Source: Rhizobium sp. CSW-27
GTDB lineage: Bacteria; Pseudomonadota; Alphaproteobacteria; Rhizobiales; Rhizobiaceae
Assembly: GCF_018760785.1 (NCBI RefSeq)
Contig: NZ_JAHHZO010000008.1
Location: forward strand, 204,565 to 268,564
Reading direction: 5' to 3'
DNA: 64,000 bases
The notes beneath the pieces were generated by a model. That model saw only the letters and a list, made by a program, of their open reading frames with translations, made no database searches and was not told the origin of the DNA. The position numbers and the translations under genes were made by a program. Positions 9,473 to 19,357 of the stretch are shown piece after piece (within the stretch, counting starts at the first letter, position 1; the number at the start of each line of letters is the position of its first letter).

Positions 9473-10279
9473 ATGAGCGGAATCATGCAGGGTAAACGCG
9501 GCCTCATCATGGGGGTCGCGAACAATCATTCGATCGCCTGGGGAATTTCCAAGGCGCTCGCGGCCCAGGGCGCCGAACTGGCCTTCACCTATCAGGGCGA
9601 GGCGCTCGGCCGCCGCGTCAAGCCGCTCGCCGCCGAGCTGAATTCCGACTTCATCATCCCGTGCGACGTGGAAGACATCGCCTCCGTCGATGCCGTCTTC
9701 GCGGCCATCGGCGAGCGCTGGGGCAAGCTTGATTTCGTCGTGCATGCCATCGGCTTCTCCGACAAGAACGAACTGAAGGGTCTTTACGCCGACACCACGC
9801 GGGAAAACTTCAGCCGCACCATGGTGATCTCCTGCTTCTCCTTCACCGAGATCGCCAAGCGGGCGGCCGCCCTGATGGACGAGAACGGCGCCATGCTGAC
9901 GCTGACCTATGGCGGCTCGACGCGGGTGATCCCGAACTACAACGTGATGGGCGTCGCCAAGGCCGCGCTGGAGGCTTCGGTGCGCTATCTGGCTGCCGAT
10001 TACGGCCCGAAGGGCATTCGCGTCAACGCGATCTCGGCCGGTCCGGTGCGCACGCTGGCCGGTGCGGGCATCTCGGATGCGCGGGCGATCTACTCCTGGA
10101 ACCAGAAGAACTCGCCACTGCGGCGCACCGCGACGATCGAGGACCTCGGCGGCTCCGCCCTCTACCTGCTGTCCGACCTGTCGCGCGGCGTGACCGGCGA
10201 GATCCACTATGTGGATGCCGGCTACAACATCACCTCGCTGCCGACGCTGGAGCGTCTGCGCAACGCCGACGCCGAATAA
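9473..10279 (+). CDS. fabI: Enoyl-ACP reductase (NADH) FabI
   Basis: Reduces trans-2-enoyl-ACP in the last step of each elongation cycle and is the target class of triclosan. The 268-residue SDR-type protein has the modified nucleotide-binding glycine motif GVANNHSIAWG and the active-site residues Tyr146, Tyr156 and Lys163, all at E. coli numbering. The start at 9473 follows the fabB stop by four bases; a frame extending into fabB is not needed. A strong hairpin follows the stop. Confidence 0.96.
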   Translation: MSGIMQGKRGLIMGVANNHSIAWGISKALAAQGAELAFTYQGEALGRRVKPLAAELNSDFIIPCDVEDIASVDAVFAAIGERWGKLDFVVHAIGFSDKNELKGLYADTTRENFSRTMVISCFSFTEIAKRAAALMDENGAMLTLTYGGSTRVIPNYNVMGVAKAALEASVRYLAADYGPKGIRVNAISAGPVRTLAGAGISDARAIYSWNQKNSPLRRTATIEDLGGSALYLLSDLSRGVTGEIHYVDAGYNITSLPTLERLRNADAE

Positions 10280-10304
10280 GCAGCCATACCATCGCTTGCA
10301 GAAT

Positions 10305-10331
10305 GGCCCCGGATGCGACGCATCCGGGGCC
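10305..10331. terminator. Perfect 13-bp hairpin after fabI, bidirectional terminator
   Basis: Two 13-base arms (GGCCCCGGATGCG and its complement) around one central base form a very stable GC hairpin followed by a short T run. It lies between the convergent ends of fabI and the RsmC-like gene and can terminate or protect both transcripts. Confidence 0.75.
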
Positions 10332-10364
10332 TTTGACATTCTGGGTCACAGAAAGCGGCGCAGC

Positions 10365-11381
10365 TTACTTGCGCGCGTGCAGCACCTTGAAGCGGGCATT
10401 GCGGCACACTTCGCCGCTGTCCTTGAATTCCGAAGCCAGCACCTGCTCATAGGGCAGGCCGCGATTGGCGACCATCAGCAGCTGGCCGCCGATGCGCAGG
10501 GCCGAGGCGGCGGCCTTGATAAAGGCCTGCCCGATCGCCGGATCGGCCGCATGGCCCTCATGGAAGGGCGGGTTCATAATGACGAGATCGTATTTCTCCT
10601 TGACCGGCTCGGATACGAGATCCTGCCAGAAGAAACGCGCGGCAAGATCCGGGCAGTTGGCCGCGAGATTCTTCCTGGCGAATTCCAGCGCCCGGTGATC
10701 GGCCTCAAACAGATCGATGCGGTTGGTGCGCGGTGAGGCTTCTGCCAGCATCACCGAGAGATAACCCCAGCCCGCGCCGAGATCGGCGGCATTGCCGTCG
10801 AAATCCGTCGGCAGGCGGCTGGCGAGCAGTTCCGAGCCCGCATCGACCCGATCATGCGAGAAGGTGCCCGGCACGGCTTTGAAGCGGTTCTCGATCAGCT
10901 GCGGCTGTTTGGAGAACCTGGCGACCGCTGCCGAAACATCCGCGGGGCGGGTGAACCAGGCAACGACGCCGTGATATTTCGGCATGTGCTCGATGGCAAA
11001 ACCCAGATTGGCAATCTGCTTGCGCAGCGGCTGGATGCCGTCTTCCTTGGCGCCGGCCAGCACGATCAGGCCACCTTCGCGCACCCGCAGGAGCGCCTGG
11101 GCGACATTCTCCTCGTTTTCGCCCTTGTGCTTGCCGCAGAGGATCAGCGCGCCCTCATAGCCCTCGCCCTCCAGCTCCGGCACCACATGCGCGCCGTTGA
11201 CGCTCAGCGGCCGAAACAGCGGCCGAAGCGGCTGCACGTTGACGATCTCGGCACCAAAGCCGTCCGGCAGGCGCGGCCCGACCTCGGCGGACAGGAAAAG
11301 GATACGACTGCCCTCGCCCGGCATCGGTAAAATGCCGGTGGTGAAGGGATGGAACAGGGTCTTGACGGCGTCGCGGATCAT
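10365..11381 (-). CDS. Class I SAM methyltransferase, RsmC-like (16S rRNA guanine-N2)
   Basis: A 338-residue two-domain methyltransferase. The C-terminal half has the SAM-binding block NAADLGAGWGYLS, the acidic strand DLFEADHRAL and the NPPF-type catalytic motif IMNPPFHEG, which marks N2-guanine or N6-adenine methyltransferases. The degenerate N-terminal half matches the RsmC/RlmG architecture. RsmC methylates G1207 of 16S rRNA. The substrate here is inferred from architecture. The start MIRDAVKTLF is chosen over an upstream ATG nine codons earlier. Confidence 0.8.
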   Translation of the reverse strand: MIRDAVKTLFHPFTTGILPMPGEGSRILFLSAEVGPRLPDGFGAEIVNVQPLRPLFRPLSVNGAHVVPELEGEGYEGALILCGKHKGENEENVAQALLRVREGGLIVLAGAKEDGIQPLRKQIANLGFAIEHMPKYHGVVAWFTRPADVSAAVARFSKQPQLIENRFKAVPGTFSHDRVDAGSELLASRLPTDFDGNAADLGAGWGYLSVMLAEASPRTNRIDLFEADHRALEFARKNLAANCPDLAARFFWQDLVSEPVKEKYDLVIMNPPFHEGHAADPAIGQAFIKAAASALRIGGQLLMVANRGLPYEQVLASEFKDSGEVCRNARFKVLHARK

Positions 11382-11409
11382 GGCGGTCTTCCGGGGCTTG
11401 GATAGCAAA

Positions 11410-11434
11410 GGGGCGCGGAAACCTCCCGCGCCCC
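11410..11434 (-). terminator. GC-rich hairpin terminator after pnp
   Basis: Arms of nine bases (GGGGCGCGG and its perfect complement) are separated by seven bases. On the minus strand the second arm runs into CTTTGC. It lies between the pnp stop and the start of the methyltransferase gene, so it should end or trim the pnp message. Confidence 0.7.
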
Positions 11435-11458
11435 AGGATCACTCGAGGATGAGAGGGT

Positions 11459-13606
11459 TTATTCGGCGGCAGCGTCGCCGTCAGCCTTCTTCTTCTCGCC
11501 AACGATTTCCTGGCCGGTGGCCTGGTCAACGACCTTCATCGACAGGCGCACCTTGCCGCGCTCATCGAAGCCCATCAGCTTGACCCAGACCTTGTCGCCT
11601 TCCTTGACGACGTCGGAGGTCTTGGCGACGCGCTCGGAGGCGAGCTGCGAGATGTGCACGAGGCCGTCGCGGGCGCCGAAGAAGTTGACGAAGGCTCCGA
11701 AATCGGCGGTCTTGACGACCGTGCCTTCGTAGATGGCACCGACTTCCGGCTCGGCGACGATGGAATGGATCCACTTGCGGGCCGCTTCGATCTCCTTGCC
11801 GGAGGCAGAGGCGATCTTCACGGTGCCATCGTCTTCGATGTTGATCTTGGCGCCGGTCTTCTCGACGATTTCGCGGATGACCTTGCCGCCCGAACCGATG
11901 ACTTCACGGATCTTGTCGACCGGAATGTTCATCACTTCGATGCGCGGCGCAAATTCGCCGAGCTGGCCGCGGCTCTCGGTGATGGCCTTGGCCATTTCGC
12001 CGAGAATGTGCTTGCGGCCGCCCTGTGCCTGGTTGAGCGCGACCTTCATGATCTCTTCCGTGATACCGGCGATCTTGATGTCCATCTGCAGCGAGGTGAT
12101 GCCGGCTTCGGTGCCGGCAACCTTGAAGTCCATGTCGCCGAGGTGGTCTTCGTCACCGAGGATGTCGGAGAGAACCGCGAAACGATCGCCTTCCAGGATG
12201 AGGCCCATGGCGATACCGGCAACCGGCTTTGCCAGCGGCACGCCGGCATCCATCAGCGCCAGCGAGGTGCCGCAGACGGTGGCCATCGAAGACGAGCCGT
12301 TCGACTCGGTGATTTCCGAGACGACGCGCAGCGTGTAGGGGAACTGTTCCGTCGTCGGCAGCATCGGATGGATGGCGCGCCAGGCAAGCTTGCCATGGCC
12401 GATTTCGCGGCGGCCCGGCGAACCCATGCGGCCGGTTTCACCAACCGAGTAGGGCGGGAAGTTGTAGTGGAGCATGAACTGCTCCTTGTACATGCCCGTC
12501 AGGCTGTCGACATACTGTTCGTCTTCGCCGGTGCCGAGCGTTGCAACAACGAGCGCCTGGGTTTCACCGCGGGTGAAGAGCGCCGAACCGTGCGTGCGCG
12601 GCAGGATGCCGACTTCGGCAACGATCGGGCGGACCGTTTCCAGGTCGCGGCCGTCGATGCGGCTCTTGGTGTCGAGGATGTTCCAGCGGACGATCTTCGC
12701 CTGCAGGTGCTTGAAGACGGCGCCAACGACTTCCGCCGTGTACTTGGCTTCGCCATCGGCCGGCAGGAAGTGCGCCTTCACCTTGGCCTTGACGGCGTCG
12801 ACGGCAGCGTAACGATCAGCCTTCTGGGTGATCTTGTAGGCGTCGCGCAGTTCGGCTTCGGCAAGCTTCAGCATTTCGGCTTCGAGTTCGGAATGATCTT
12901 CCGGCTCGAATTCGCGCGGCTCCTTGGCTGCCACTTCGGCGAGCTTGATGATCGCGTCGATGACCGGCTGGAAACCCTTGTGGCCGAACATGACGGCGCC
13001 GAGCATGACGTCTTCGTTCAGTTCCTTGGCTTCGGATTCAACCATCAGGACGGCGTCCTGGGTGCCGGCAACAACGAGGTCGAGGCTCGACTCGTCCATC
13101 TCGTCGAGATGCGGGTTCAGAACGTATTCGCCGTTGATGTAACCGACGCGCGCACCGCCGACCGGGCCCATGAAGGGAACGCCGGAGAGCGTGAGCGCTG
13201 CCGAGGTGGCGACCATCGACAGGACGTCCGGGTTGTTTTCCAGATCATGCTGGATGACGGTGACGACGACCTGCGTGTCGTTCTTGTAGCCTTCCGGGAA
13301 GAGCGGGCGGATCGGGCGGTCGATCAGGCGGGAAACGAGCGTTTCGTTTTCCGACGGACGGCCTTCGCGCTTGAAATAGCCACCCGGGATCTTGCCGGCG
13401 GCGTAGGTCTTTTCCTGGTAGTTGACGGTGAGCGGGAAGAAATCCTGGCCCGGCTTCGGCTCCTTGGCGGAAACGACGGTGGCCAGAACAACGGTCTCGC
13501 CATAGGTGGCGATGACGGCGCCGTCAGCCTGGCGGGCAACCTTGCCCGTTTCCAGCTTCAGCGGGCGGCCTGCCCATTCGATTTCGACGGAATGCGTATT
13601 GAACAT
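11459..13606 (-). CDS. pnp: Polynucleotide phosphorylase
   Basis: A phosphorolytic 3'-5' exoribonuclease and degradosome component. The 715-residue product has two RNase PH domains (about residues 10-230 and 310-540). They are followed by a KH domain with [12 protein letters not shown] and an S1 domain with [17 protein letters not shown]. The second PH core shows [11 protein letters not shown] and [10 protein letters not shown]. The tail is lysine/acid rich. Its place downstream of rpsO is conserved in many bacteria. Confidence 0.97.
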   Translation of the reverse strand: MFNTHSVEIEWAGRPLKLETGKVARQADGAVIATYGETVVLATVVSAKEPKPGQDFFPLTVNYQEKTYAAGKIPGGYFKREGRPSENETLVSRLIDRPIRPLFPEGYKNDTQVVVTVIQHDLENNPDVLSMVATSAALTLSGVPFMGPVGGARVGYINGEYVLNPHLDEMDESSLDLVVAGTQDAVLMVESEAKELNEDVMLGAVMFGHKGFQPVIDAIIKLAEVAAKEPREFEPEDHSELEAEMLKLAEAELRDAYKITQKADRYAAVDAVKAKVKAHFLPADGEAKYTAEVVGAVFKHLQAKIVRWNILDTKSRIDGRDLETVRPIVAEVGILPRTHGSALFTRGETQALVVATLGTGEDEQYVDSLTGMYKEQFMLHYNFPPYSVGETGRMGSPGRREIGHGKLAWRAIHPMLPTTEQFPYTLRVVSEITESNGSSSMATVCGTSLALMDAGVPLAKPVAGIAMGLILEGDRFAVLSDILGDEDHLGDMDFKVAGTEAGITSLQMDIKIAGITEEIMKVALNQAQGGRKHILGEMAKAITESRGQLGEFAPRIEVMNIPVDKIREVIGSGGKVIREIVEKTGAKINIEDDGTVKIASASGKEIEAARKWIHSIVAEPEVGAIYEGTVVKTADFGAFVNFFGARDGLVHISQLASERVAKTSDVVKEGDKVWVKLMGFDERGKVRLSMKVVDQATGQEIVGEKKKADGDAAAE

Positions 13607-13970
13607 GATTCAAGTCCTTCTTGCGCGGCGGCGACGCCTCTTCCGGAGAAGATGCGGGCTCTGGCCTGCGCTTGTGGTGACACGATCACGGGCAAGACAA
13701 CGGGAGGCTTTCATCGGTCCGAACGCCTGTTCGAACACGCAAAAGGATGACCGGAGGAAACCATCCTGATCATCGCGCGCCGCATCGTCATTGCGGCGAA
13801 AGCATCCGGCAATCCTGCCCCATGACAGGTCATCGGTTACGTTTGGCAGGTCCGGCCCATCCGGGCCCGCCAGGAAAATTCGCCCGTCTCGGGCAGCATG
13901 TGGTCCGGACTGTCTCGCCCGGATGGACAACCGGCGGACAATCGACTGATCGCCCGCCGGAACGTTTGTC
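13607..13970 (-). other. rpsO-pnp intergenic leader with stem-loops, no gene
   Basis: These 364 bases carry no convincing coding frame. On the pnp transcript they would fold into at least two hairpins close to the start: arms at 13744-13749/13762-13767 and a 7-bp GC stem at 13778-13784/13792-13798. In enterobacteria the pnp leader hairpin is cut by RNase III in autoregulation. A similar role here is inferred from position only. Confidence 0.5.
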
Positions 13971-14240
13971 TTAGCGACGGATACCGAGGCTCGCGATGAG
14001 CTTCGTGTAGCGAGCTTCGTCCTTCTTCTTCAGGTAATCGAGAAGCGAACGGCGGCTCGAAACCATCTTGAGGAGACCACGACGCGAGTGGTTGTCCTTC
14101 TTGTGGCCCTTGAAGTGTTCGGTGAGGTTGTTGATCCGCTCGGTCAGGACAGCAACCTGGACTTCCGGCGAACCGGTGTCGCCTTCGACGGTTGCGTATT
14201 CCTTGATGAGGGCAGCCTTACGCTCTGCAGTGATCGACAT
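13971..14240 (-). CDS. rpsO: 30S ribosomal protein S15
   Basis: The 89-residue product is the standard length for S15, which binds the central domain of 16S rRNA early in 30S assembly. The sequence has the family blocks [33 protein letters not shown] and [14 protein letters not shown]. The start at MSITAERK is standard. S15 commonly represses its own translation through its leader; the 174-base upstream gap to truB could host such an element. Confidence 0.97.
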   Translation of the reverse strand: MSITAERKAALIKEYATVEGDTGSPEVQVAVLTERINNLTEHFKGHKKDNHSRRGLLKMVSSRRSLLDYLKKKDEARYTKLIASLGIRR

Positions 14241-14414
14241 CGGACAATCCTTTCTGATGTGAGGAATTGAGGGACGCCGCAAGCCGGGATGTCGTCCAGC
14301 TTCGGCCATGAAAGCTACCTGCGGCCCGCATTGCAGGCCGCCTAGCTGGCGGTGCGTATAACGCATCCGCCAAGCGATGGGAAGGGGAATGTTCCGGGCC
14401 CCGCGAGAGGGCGG

Positions 14415-15344
14415 TCAGACAAACACCCGCTTCGGGCGGAACTCGCCCTGGCCGATTTCGCCGATCGCCACCAGCTTGCCGCCGGAAAGCGCCACGGCCT
14501 CCGGTTCGGCGACGGGGGCGTCGCGACCGCGCAGGATGATCGGATTGCCCATGCGCAGGCGGTGTGCCTGATCGTCGCTGATGCGGATCTGCGGCAGGGC
14601 CGAAAGCGCCTCGCTGGTATCGACGAGGAAGGCATCGAGGGCGGCAAGGCGCTCGTCGCGGTCTTCGATCGCCTCCAGCGCCACCAGATCGGCGAGCGGC
14701 ACCATCGTCTCTTCGGCGAAGGGCGCGACAAAGGTGCGGCGCAGGCCGGAAATGTGGCCGTAGCAGCCGAGCTCGCGGCCGAAATCACGGGCAAGCGAGC
14801 GCACATAGGTGCCCTTGCCGCACTCCACCTCGAAGAAGGCGCGGTCGGTCTCGACCTTCAGCAGCGTCAGCCGGTGGATTTCCACCTCGCGCGAGGGAAT
14901 CTCCACGGTCTCGCCGTCGCGCGCCAGATCATAGGCGCGTTCGCCGGCGATCTTGATTGCGGAGAACTGCGGCGGGATCTGGCTGATCGTGCCGGTATAG
15001 GCGGGCAGCAGCGCCCGGATCGCCGCCTCGTCCGGGCGCGTGTCGGAGGTGTGCGTCACCTCGCCTTCCAGATCGTCGGTCGAGCGCTCCTCGCCCCAGG
15101 TCACGGTGAACTCGTAGATCTTGCGACCGTCCATCACGTAAGGCACGGTCTTGGTGGCATCGCCGAGCGCGATCGGCAGCATGCCGGAGGCAAGCGGATC
15201 GAGCGTGCCGGCGTGTCCCGCCTTCTGGGCGTTGAACAGCCACTTGATCTTGCCGACGGCTTCGGTGGAGCCGAAATCGACCGGCTTGTCGAGAATCAGC
15301 CAGCCGGAAACCGGCCGGCCCTTGGGTTTGCGGGGTCTGGACAT
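14415..15344 (-). CDS. truB: tRNA pseudouridine(55) synthase TruB
   Basis: Makes the universal pseudouridine at position 55 in the T-loop of tRNAs. The 309-residue protein has [14 protein letters not shown] at its start and the catalytic Asp49 in [16 protein letters not shown]-terminal PUA-like segment follows. It lies 12 bases after rbfA and precedes rpsO, a classic translation-gene order. Confidence 0.96.
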   Translation of the reverse strand: MSRPRKPKGRPVSGWLILDKPVDFGSTEAVGKIKWLFNAQKAGHAGTLDPLASGMLPIALGDATKTVPYVMDGRKIYEFTVTWGEERSTDDLEGEVTHTSDTRPDEAAIRALLPAYTGTISQIPPQFSAIKIAGERAYDLARDGETVEIPSREVEIHRLTLLKVETDRAFFEVECGKGTYVRSLARDFGRELGCYGHISGLRRTFVAPFAEETMVPLADLVALEAIEDRDERLAALDAFLVDTSEALSALPQIRISDDQAHRLRMGNPIILRGRDAPVAEPEAVALSGGKLVAIGEIGQGEFRPKRVFV

Positions 15345-15356
15345 CGTGCTCTGTTC

Positions 15357-15770
15357 TTATTGGTCGGTGTCGTCGCCGGCGTCAGGTGCAAGATCCCGCT
15401 GGACCTCGGGCGAACGCAGCAACTCGTCGATCTTCTTGTAGTTGTCGAAGCTGGTATCGTCGCGGAAGCGCACTTCCGGCATGTATTTCATCTGGCGCAG
15501 CTGGCCGCCCAGCCGGCCGCGGATGAACTTCGCATTGCGGTTCAGCGCTTCGATCACCTTGGCATGGTCCGACACGCCGAGCGGCGTCACATAGGCCGTG
15601 GCGATCTTGAGGTCGGGCGACATGCGCACCTCGGACACGGAGATCACCGTCTTCTCGATGATGTCGTCGCGCACCTCGCCGCGCTGCAGAACCTGGGTAA
15701 TGGCGGCGCGAACCTGTTCGCCGACACGCAGCATGCGCTGCGACGGCGCAGAAGATGTAGCTTTGCTCAT
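15357..15770 (-). CDS. rbfA: Ribosome-binding factor A
   Basis: A 137-residue KH-fold factor for late 30S subunit maturation and cold adaptation. Recognisable blocks are [19 protein letters not shown], a central [17 protein letters not shown] and the C-terminal [22 protein letters not shown]. It is the first gene of the minus-strand run to truB. Its frequent upstream partner infB is not present; the next gene upstream faces the other way. Confidence 0.95.
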   Translation of the reverse strand: MSKATSSAPSQRMLRVGEQVRAAITQVLQRGEVRDDIIEKTVISVSEVRMSPDLKIATAYVTPLGVSDHAKVIEALNRNAKFIRGRLGGQLRQMKYMPEVRFRDDTSFDNYKKIDELLRSPEVQRDLAPDAGDDTDQ

Positions 15771-16204
15771 TGTTGTTTTTCTTTCCTTCGGGCCAGTCTC
15801 AGGGCTTCAAGTCTAGCAGATTTCAAGCCGGATGGCGCGGGCAAGGGCGCTCCATGCCCTGCCTTGTCCGAAAGGTCAAGATTTGCCGGCCTTCCCGATG
15901 CGTTTCTTTGCCATCGCCCCGCCTTGCGGGCAGGCGATCAGGTTGCATCTTGACCTTTGGCCAGATTTTGCCATCTTCTCGGATGTCTCCCCGGACCGGA
16001 CCGATCCCCGGGGATTGAACTTTGGTGCCGGGCCCCTCTGGCGAGAGTTTTTACGGCGCTCTCGCGATGTCGGTACCGCCTGCAAAACAGCCGGCGGATT
16101 GAACCTGCCATGATCTTGTCCATCATCCTGACCACGGGTGCGCCCCTTGGCGCGCAGTCCCGTTTCTCCTCCATCCCCACCCCTTGCCACCGGGAGGTCT
16201 GCGC
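15771..16204. other. Divergent rbfA/terC upstream region, no gene
   Basis: These 434 bases between divergent genes hold no believable coding frame. A 7-bp stem, arms at 16041-16047 and 16059-16065 around an 11-base loop, lies about 140 bases before the TerC-family start. TerC genes in other bacteria often sit behind the yybP-ykoY manganese riboswitch, but I could not recognise its conserved core here. Confidence 0.4.
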
Positions 16205-17287
16205 ATGAGCCAGTCCCCCTCGCAGACATCGACCCTCGGCTATTTCCGCTGGGCCTTCATTGTCACGATTCTCGGCCTCGTCCTCGGCGGCGTGCTGGGC
16301 TGGCAGTCCACCGGCACGCTCGGCGGCATGCTGACGGTCTTCTTCATCTGCACCGTGCTGGCGGTGCTGGAAATCTCGCTCTCCTTCGACAATGCCATCG
16401 TCAATGCCAACAAGCTGAAGGACATGACGCAGGTCTGGCAGCAGCGCTTCCTGACCTGGGGTATCCTCATTGCCGTCTTCGGCATGCGCATCGTCTTCCC
16501 GCTGCTGATCGTGGTGATCGCCGCCGGCATCGGCCCGATCGATGCCGTCATCCTCGCGGCGGCCCAGCCGGAGGAATATGCGCGCATCATGCACGAGGCG
16601 CATCTGCCGATCGCCGCCTTCGGCGGCACCTTCCTGATGATGGTTGGCCTCACCTTCTTCTTCAACCATGAGAAGGACGTGCACTGGATCGAGGTCATCG
16701 AAAGCCGGGTGGCGCGCTTTGCCACCATCAAGGGCGTGGAAATCGCCTTCGTGCTGCTGCTGATCATGGTCTTCTCGCAGTTCCTGCCGGAAGCGGAGGC
16801 CTCCACCTTCGTGCATGCGGCCGTCTATGGCCTGCTGACCTTCCTGCTGGTCGAGGTACTGGGCGGCGTGCTGGATGCTTCGCAGAAGGCGATGAGCGAA
16901 GCGGCGAAGGGCGGCCTTGGCGCCTTCATCTACCTCGAAGTGCTGGATGCCAGCTTCTCCTTCGACGGCGTGATCGGCGCCTTCGCCCTGACGCAGAACC
17001 TGTTCGTCATCGCCATCGGTCTCGGCATCGGCGCCATGTATGTGCGTTCCATGACCATCATGCTGGTGGAAAAGGGCACGCTGGCGGAATACCGCTACCT
17101 GGAGCACGGCGCCTTCTACGCCATCCTGATCCTGTCGGTGATCATGTATGTGCAGACCATGGTGCATATTCCGGAGGTGATCACCGGCCTCGGCGGCGCG
17201 GGCCTGATCGGCCTGTCGCTCTGGTCGTCGATCCGCCACAACCGGCAGGAACGCCGGCATGCGCAGGAACTGCACCAGGGCGTTTGA
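16205..17287 (+). CDS. TerC-family (DUF475) integral membrane protein
   Basis: A 360-residue membrane protein with about nine hydrophobic helices. The hallmark acidic intramembrane segments of the TerC superfamily occur twice: LEISLSFDNAIVNANKL in the first half and VLDASFSFDGVIGAFAL in the second, each with a buried Asp. Relatives act in tellurite resistance or manganese export. The metal here is not determined. The start at ATGAGCCAG is preferred to an ATG seven codons earlier. Confidence 0.88.
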   Translation: MSQSPSQTSTLGYFRWAFIVTILGLVLGGVLGWQSTGTLGGMLTVFFICTVLAVLEISLSFDNAIVNANKLKDMTQVWQQRFLTWGILIAVFGMRIVFPLLIVVIAAGIGPIDAVILAAAQPEEYARIMHEAHLPIAAFGGTFLMMVGLTFFFNHEKDVHWIEVIESRVARFATIKGVEIAFVLLLIMVFSQFLPEAEASTFVHAAVYGLLTFLLVEVLGGVLDASQKAMSEAAKGGLGAFIYLEVLDASFSFDGVIGAFALTQNLFVIAIGLGIGAMYVRSMTIMLVEKGTLAEYRYLEHGAFYAILILSVIMYVQTMVHIPEVITGLGGAGLIGLSLWSSIRHNRQERRHAQELHQGV

Positions 17288-17364
17288 TCGGGCGCACTTC
17301 GCATGCCATGAAACAGGATATGCGCGGGCCCTTCGGGGCCCGCCTGCTTTCGGGAGGAGAGACC

Positions 17365-18447
17365 ATGAACGACACGCAAAAGGCCGGCGTCGAGAGCCGG
17401 CTTGCGCCGCTTGCGCGGGTAGAACGCTTCAGCCGCGCCGTTTTCCTGGCATCGGGTGCCGATGCGGCAACGGCGGATGCCGCCACCGCGGCCATGCTGC
17501 ACGCCTCGCGGCTCGGCGTCGACAGCCACGGCATCCGCCTGCTCGACCATTATGTGGCGGCCATTGCCGGCGGGCGGGTCAATGGCCGGCCGACCCTCAG
17601 CTTCGAAGAAAATGGCGGTGCCATATCTCGGCTGAATGCCGATCACGCGCATGGCGCGCTGGCCACCTACCGCGCCATGGACCGGGCGATCGAACTCGCC
17701 GGCCGCTTCGGCATCGGCGCCGTGTCGATCCGCGACAGTTCGCATTTCGGTGCGGCCGGCGCCTATGCGCTGCAGGCGGCCCGCCGCGGCTTCATCGGCC
17801 TTGCAGTGTGCAATTCCGACAGTTTCGTACGCCTGCATGATGGCGCTTCCCGCTTTCACGGCACCAATCCGATCGCCTTCGGCGTGCCGGTGGGCGACGG
17901 CAATCCCTGGCTTCTCGACATGGCGACAAGCGCCATTCCCTATAACCGGGTGAAGCTCTACGAGAGCCTGGCACGGCCGCTGCCGGAGGGAACGGCCTCG
18001 GATGGGCAGGGCATCGATACCACGCTTCCTTCCGAGGCCGAGATGCTGGCGCCGCTTGGGACGGCCTTCGGCTTCAAGGGCGCGGGGCTCGCCGGCATGG
18101 TGGAAATCCTGAGCGCGGTGCTCTCCGGCATGACGCTGAGCTTCGACATCCTGCCGATGGGCGGTCCCGACATGGCGACACCTCGCCGTCTCGGCGCCTT
18201 CGTGCTGGCGATGAAGCCCGCCGCCTTCCTCAGCGAGGAGGTGTTCCTCGCCGGCATGGCACGCTATCTCGAGGGACTGCGCAACTCGCCCGCCCGCGCC
18301 GGCACCACGGTTCTGGCGCCCGGCGATCGCGAATGGCAGGTGGCGGCCCGCCGCGAGCAGGAGGGCATTCCGCTCGATCCGGCCACGGTACAGGCCTTCC
18401 AGCGCTTTGCAGAACGCCATGGTCTGCCGCTTCCCTTCGATGACTGA
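17365..18447 (+). CDS. Ldh family (malate/L-lactate/ureidoglycolate-type) oxidoreductase
   Basis: A 360-residue NAD(P)-dependent dehydrogenase of the Ldh_2 family, which is unrelated to classical Rossmann malate dehydrogenases. Typical marks are RLGVDSHGIRLL near the N-terminus, DSSHFGAAGAYAL with the catalytic histidine, and TNPIAFGVP. Members oxidise malate, L-lactate, ureidoglycolate, sulfolactate or delta-1-piperideine-2-carboxylate, and sequence alone does not settle which. The start is the ATG at 17365 with an upstream GGGAGGAGAG site. Confidence 0.85.
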   Translation: MNDTQKAGVESRLAPLARVERFSRAVFLASGADAATADAATAAMLHASRLGVDSHGIRLLDHYVAAIAGGRVNGRPTLSFEENGGAISRLNADHAHGALATYRAMDRAIELAGRFGIGAVSIRDSSHFGAAGAYALQAARRGFIGLAVCNSDSFVRLHDGASRFHGTNPIAFGVPVGDGNPWLLDMATSAIPYNRVKLYESLARPLPEGTASDGQGIDTTLPSEAEMLAPLGTAFGFKGAGLAGMVEILSAVLSGMTLSFDILPMGGPDMATPRRLGAFVLAMKPAAFLSEEVFLAGMARYLEGLRNSPARAGTTVLAPGDREWQVAARREQEGIPLDPATVQAFQRFAERHGLPLPFDD

Positions 18448-18589
18448 GCCGGCTGCGGCGCCAGGCGGCAAAGAAGCAGAAACAAAACATGACTTCCGCA
18501 TGAAGGAATAAAGCGTTATCGAGAGGGCAAAGCCCTGTGCAGGACCGGCACCCGCTTGCGGTCCTGCCCCATCTCACAAGGATTGCGTC

Positions 18590-19348
18590 ATGGATCAGCC
18601 CCCTGCCTACAATGCCGAGATGCCGCGCCAGCGCCCGCAGCTGCCGAGCTGGACGCTGACGGTTGTCGATGCCTTCGACCTCACGCCCGGCCTGCGCCGC
18701 GTGCTCTTCTCTACCGACAGGCTGGCCGATTTCGCGTACAAGCCCGGCCAGGACATCGTTTTCTTCCTGCCGCTGGAGAACGGCGAAACCGGCCGTCGCC
18801 ACTACACGATCCGCAAGCTTGACCGGGCGGCGGGCACGATCGCCGTCGATTTCGTCATGCATGGCAGCACGCCGGGGCCGAACTTTGCCCGCCAGGCACG
18901 CGCAGGCGATACGGTGGAGGTGAAGGGGCCGCGCGGGCGCGTAGTCTTCAATCCGGATGCCGACTGGCATCTGCTGACGGGGGACGAGACCTGCATCCCG
19001 GGCATTCTGCACATTCTGGAGGAGATGCCGGCCGGTGCACGCGCCTTCGCCTTCATCGAGGTTCAGGATGCCGGCTGGCACCAGCCGGTGGAAACGCGGG
19101 CGGACGTGGCAATCGAATGGATTCACCGCGGCAATGGCCCGGCGGGTCCGAGCAGCGTCATGCTCGACCGTCTCAGCACCTTCGCCCTGCCGGAAGGCCG
19201 CGGGCAGGCGCTGATCATAGGCGAGACCAGCAATGTGCGCGCCCAGCGCCACCACCTGATCGGCCGCGGTTTCGCACGCGACCAGATCGCCTCGGAAGGC
19301 TACTGGCGCCCGGGCCGCAATGGCGGCCACGACCACGTGGACGATTGA
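18590..19348 (+). CDS. Siderophore-interacting protein (FAD-binding ferric-chelate reductase family)
   Basis: A 252-residue flavoprotein of the ViuB/SIP family, which reduces ferric siderophores in the cytoplasm to free the iron. The N-terminal FAD domain shows YKPGQDIVFFLP, then RRHYTIRKLD, the RxYT flavin-binding block. The C-terminal NAD(P)-binding part has LLTGDETCIPGI and ALIIGETSNVRAQR, ending in EGYWRPGRNGG, the family's conserved tail. No siderophore gene is adjacent. It converges with a chemotaxis-like gene. Confidence 0.88.
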   Translation: MDQPPAYNAEMPRQRPQLPSWTLTVVDAFDLTPGLRRVLFSTDRLADFAYKPGQDIVFFLPLENGETGRRHYTIRKLDRAAGTIAVDFVMHGSTPGPNFARQARAGDTVEVKGPRGRVVFNPDADWHLLTGDETCIPGILHILEEMPAGARAFAFIEVQDAGWHQPVETRADVAIEWIHRGNGPAGPSSVMLDRLSTFALPEGRGQALIIGETSNVRAQRHHLIGRGFARDQIASEGYWRPGRNGGHDHVDD

Positions 19349-19357
19349 GAGACAGGA

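Noticed and set aside
13610..13930. Possible 106-residue minus-strand protein between rpsO and pnp
   Set aside because: Composition is Arg-rich and of low complexity, typical of non-coding GC-rich frames, and the stretch is the structured pnp leader.
16021..16204. yybP-ykoY manganese riboswitch
   Set aside because: The conserved core segments could not be found; only a generic stem-loop is visible.
15938..17275. Long antisense frame opposite the TerC-family gene
   Set aside because: It is the shadow of a GC-rich coding region; its His/Asp/Gln-rich protein has no recognisable domain. Similar antisense frames opposite ccoN, pnp, cheA and putA were rejected for the same reason.
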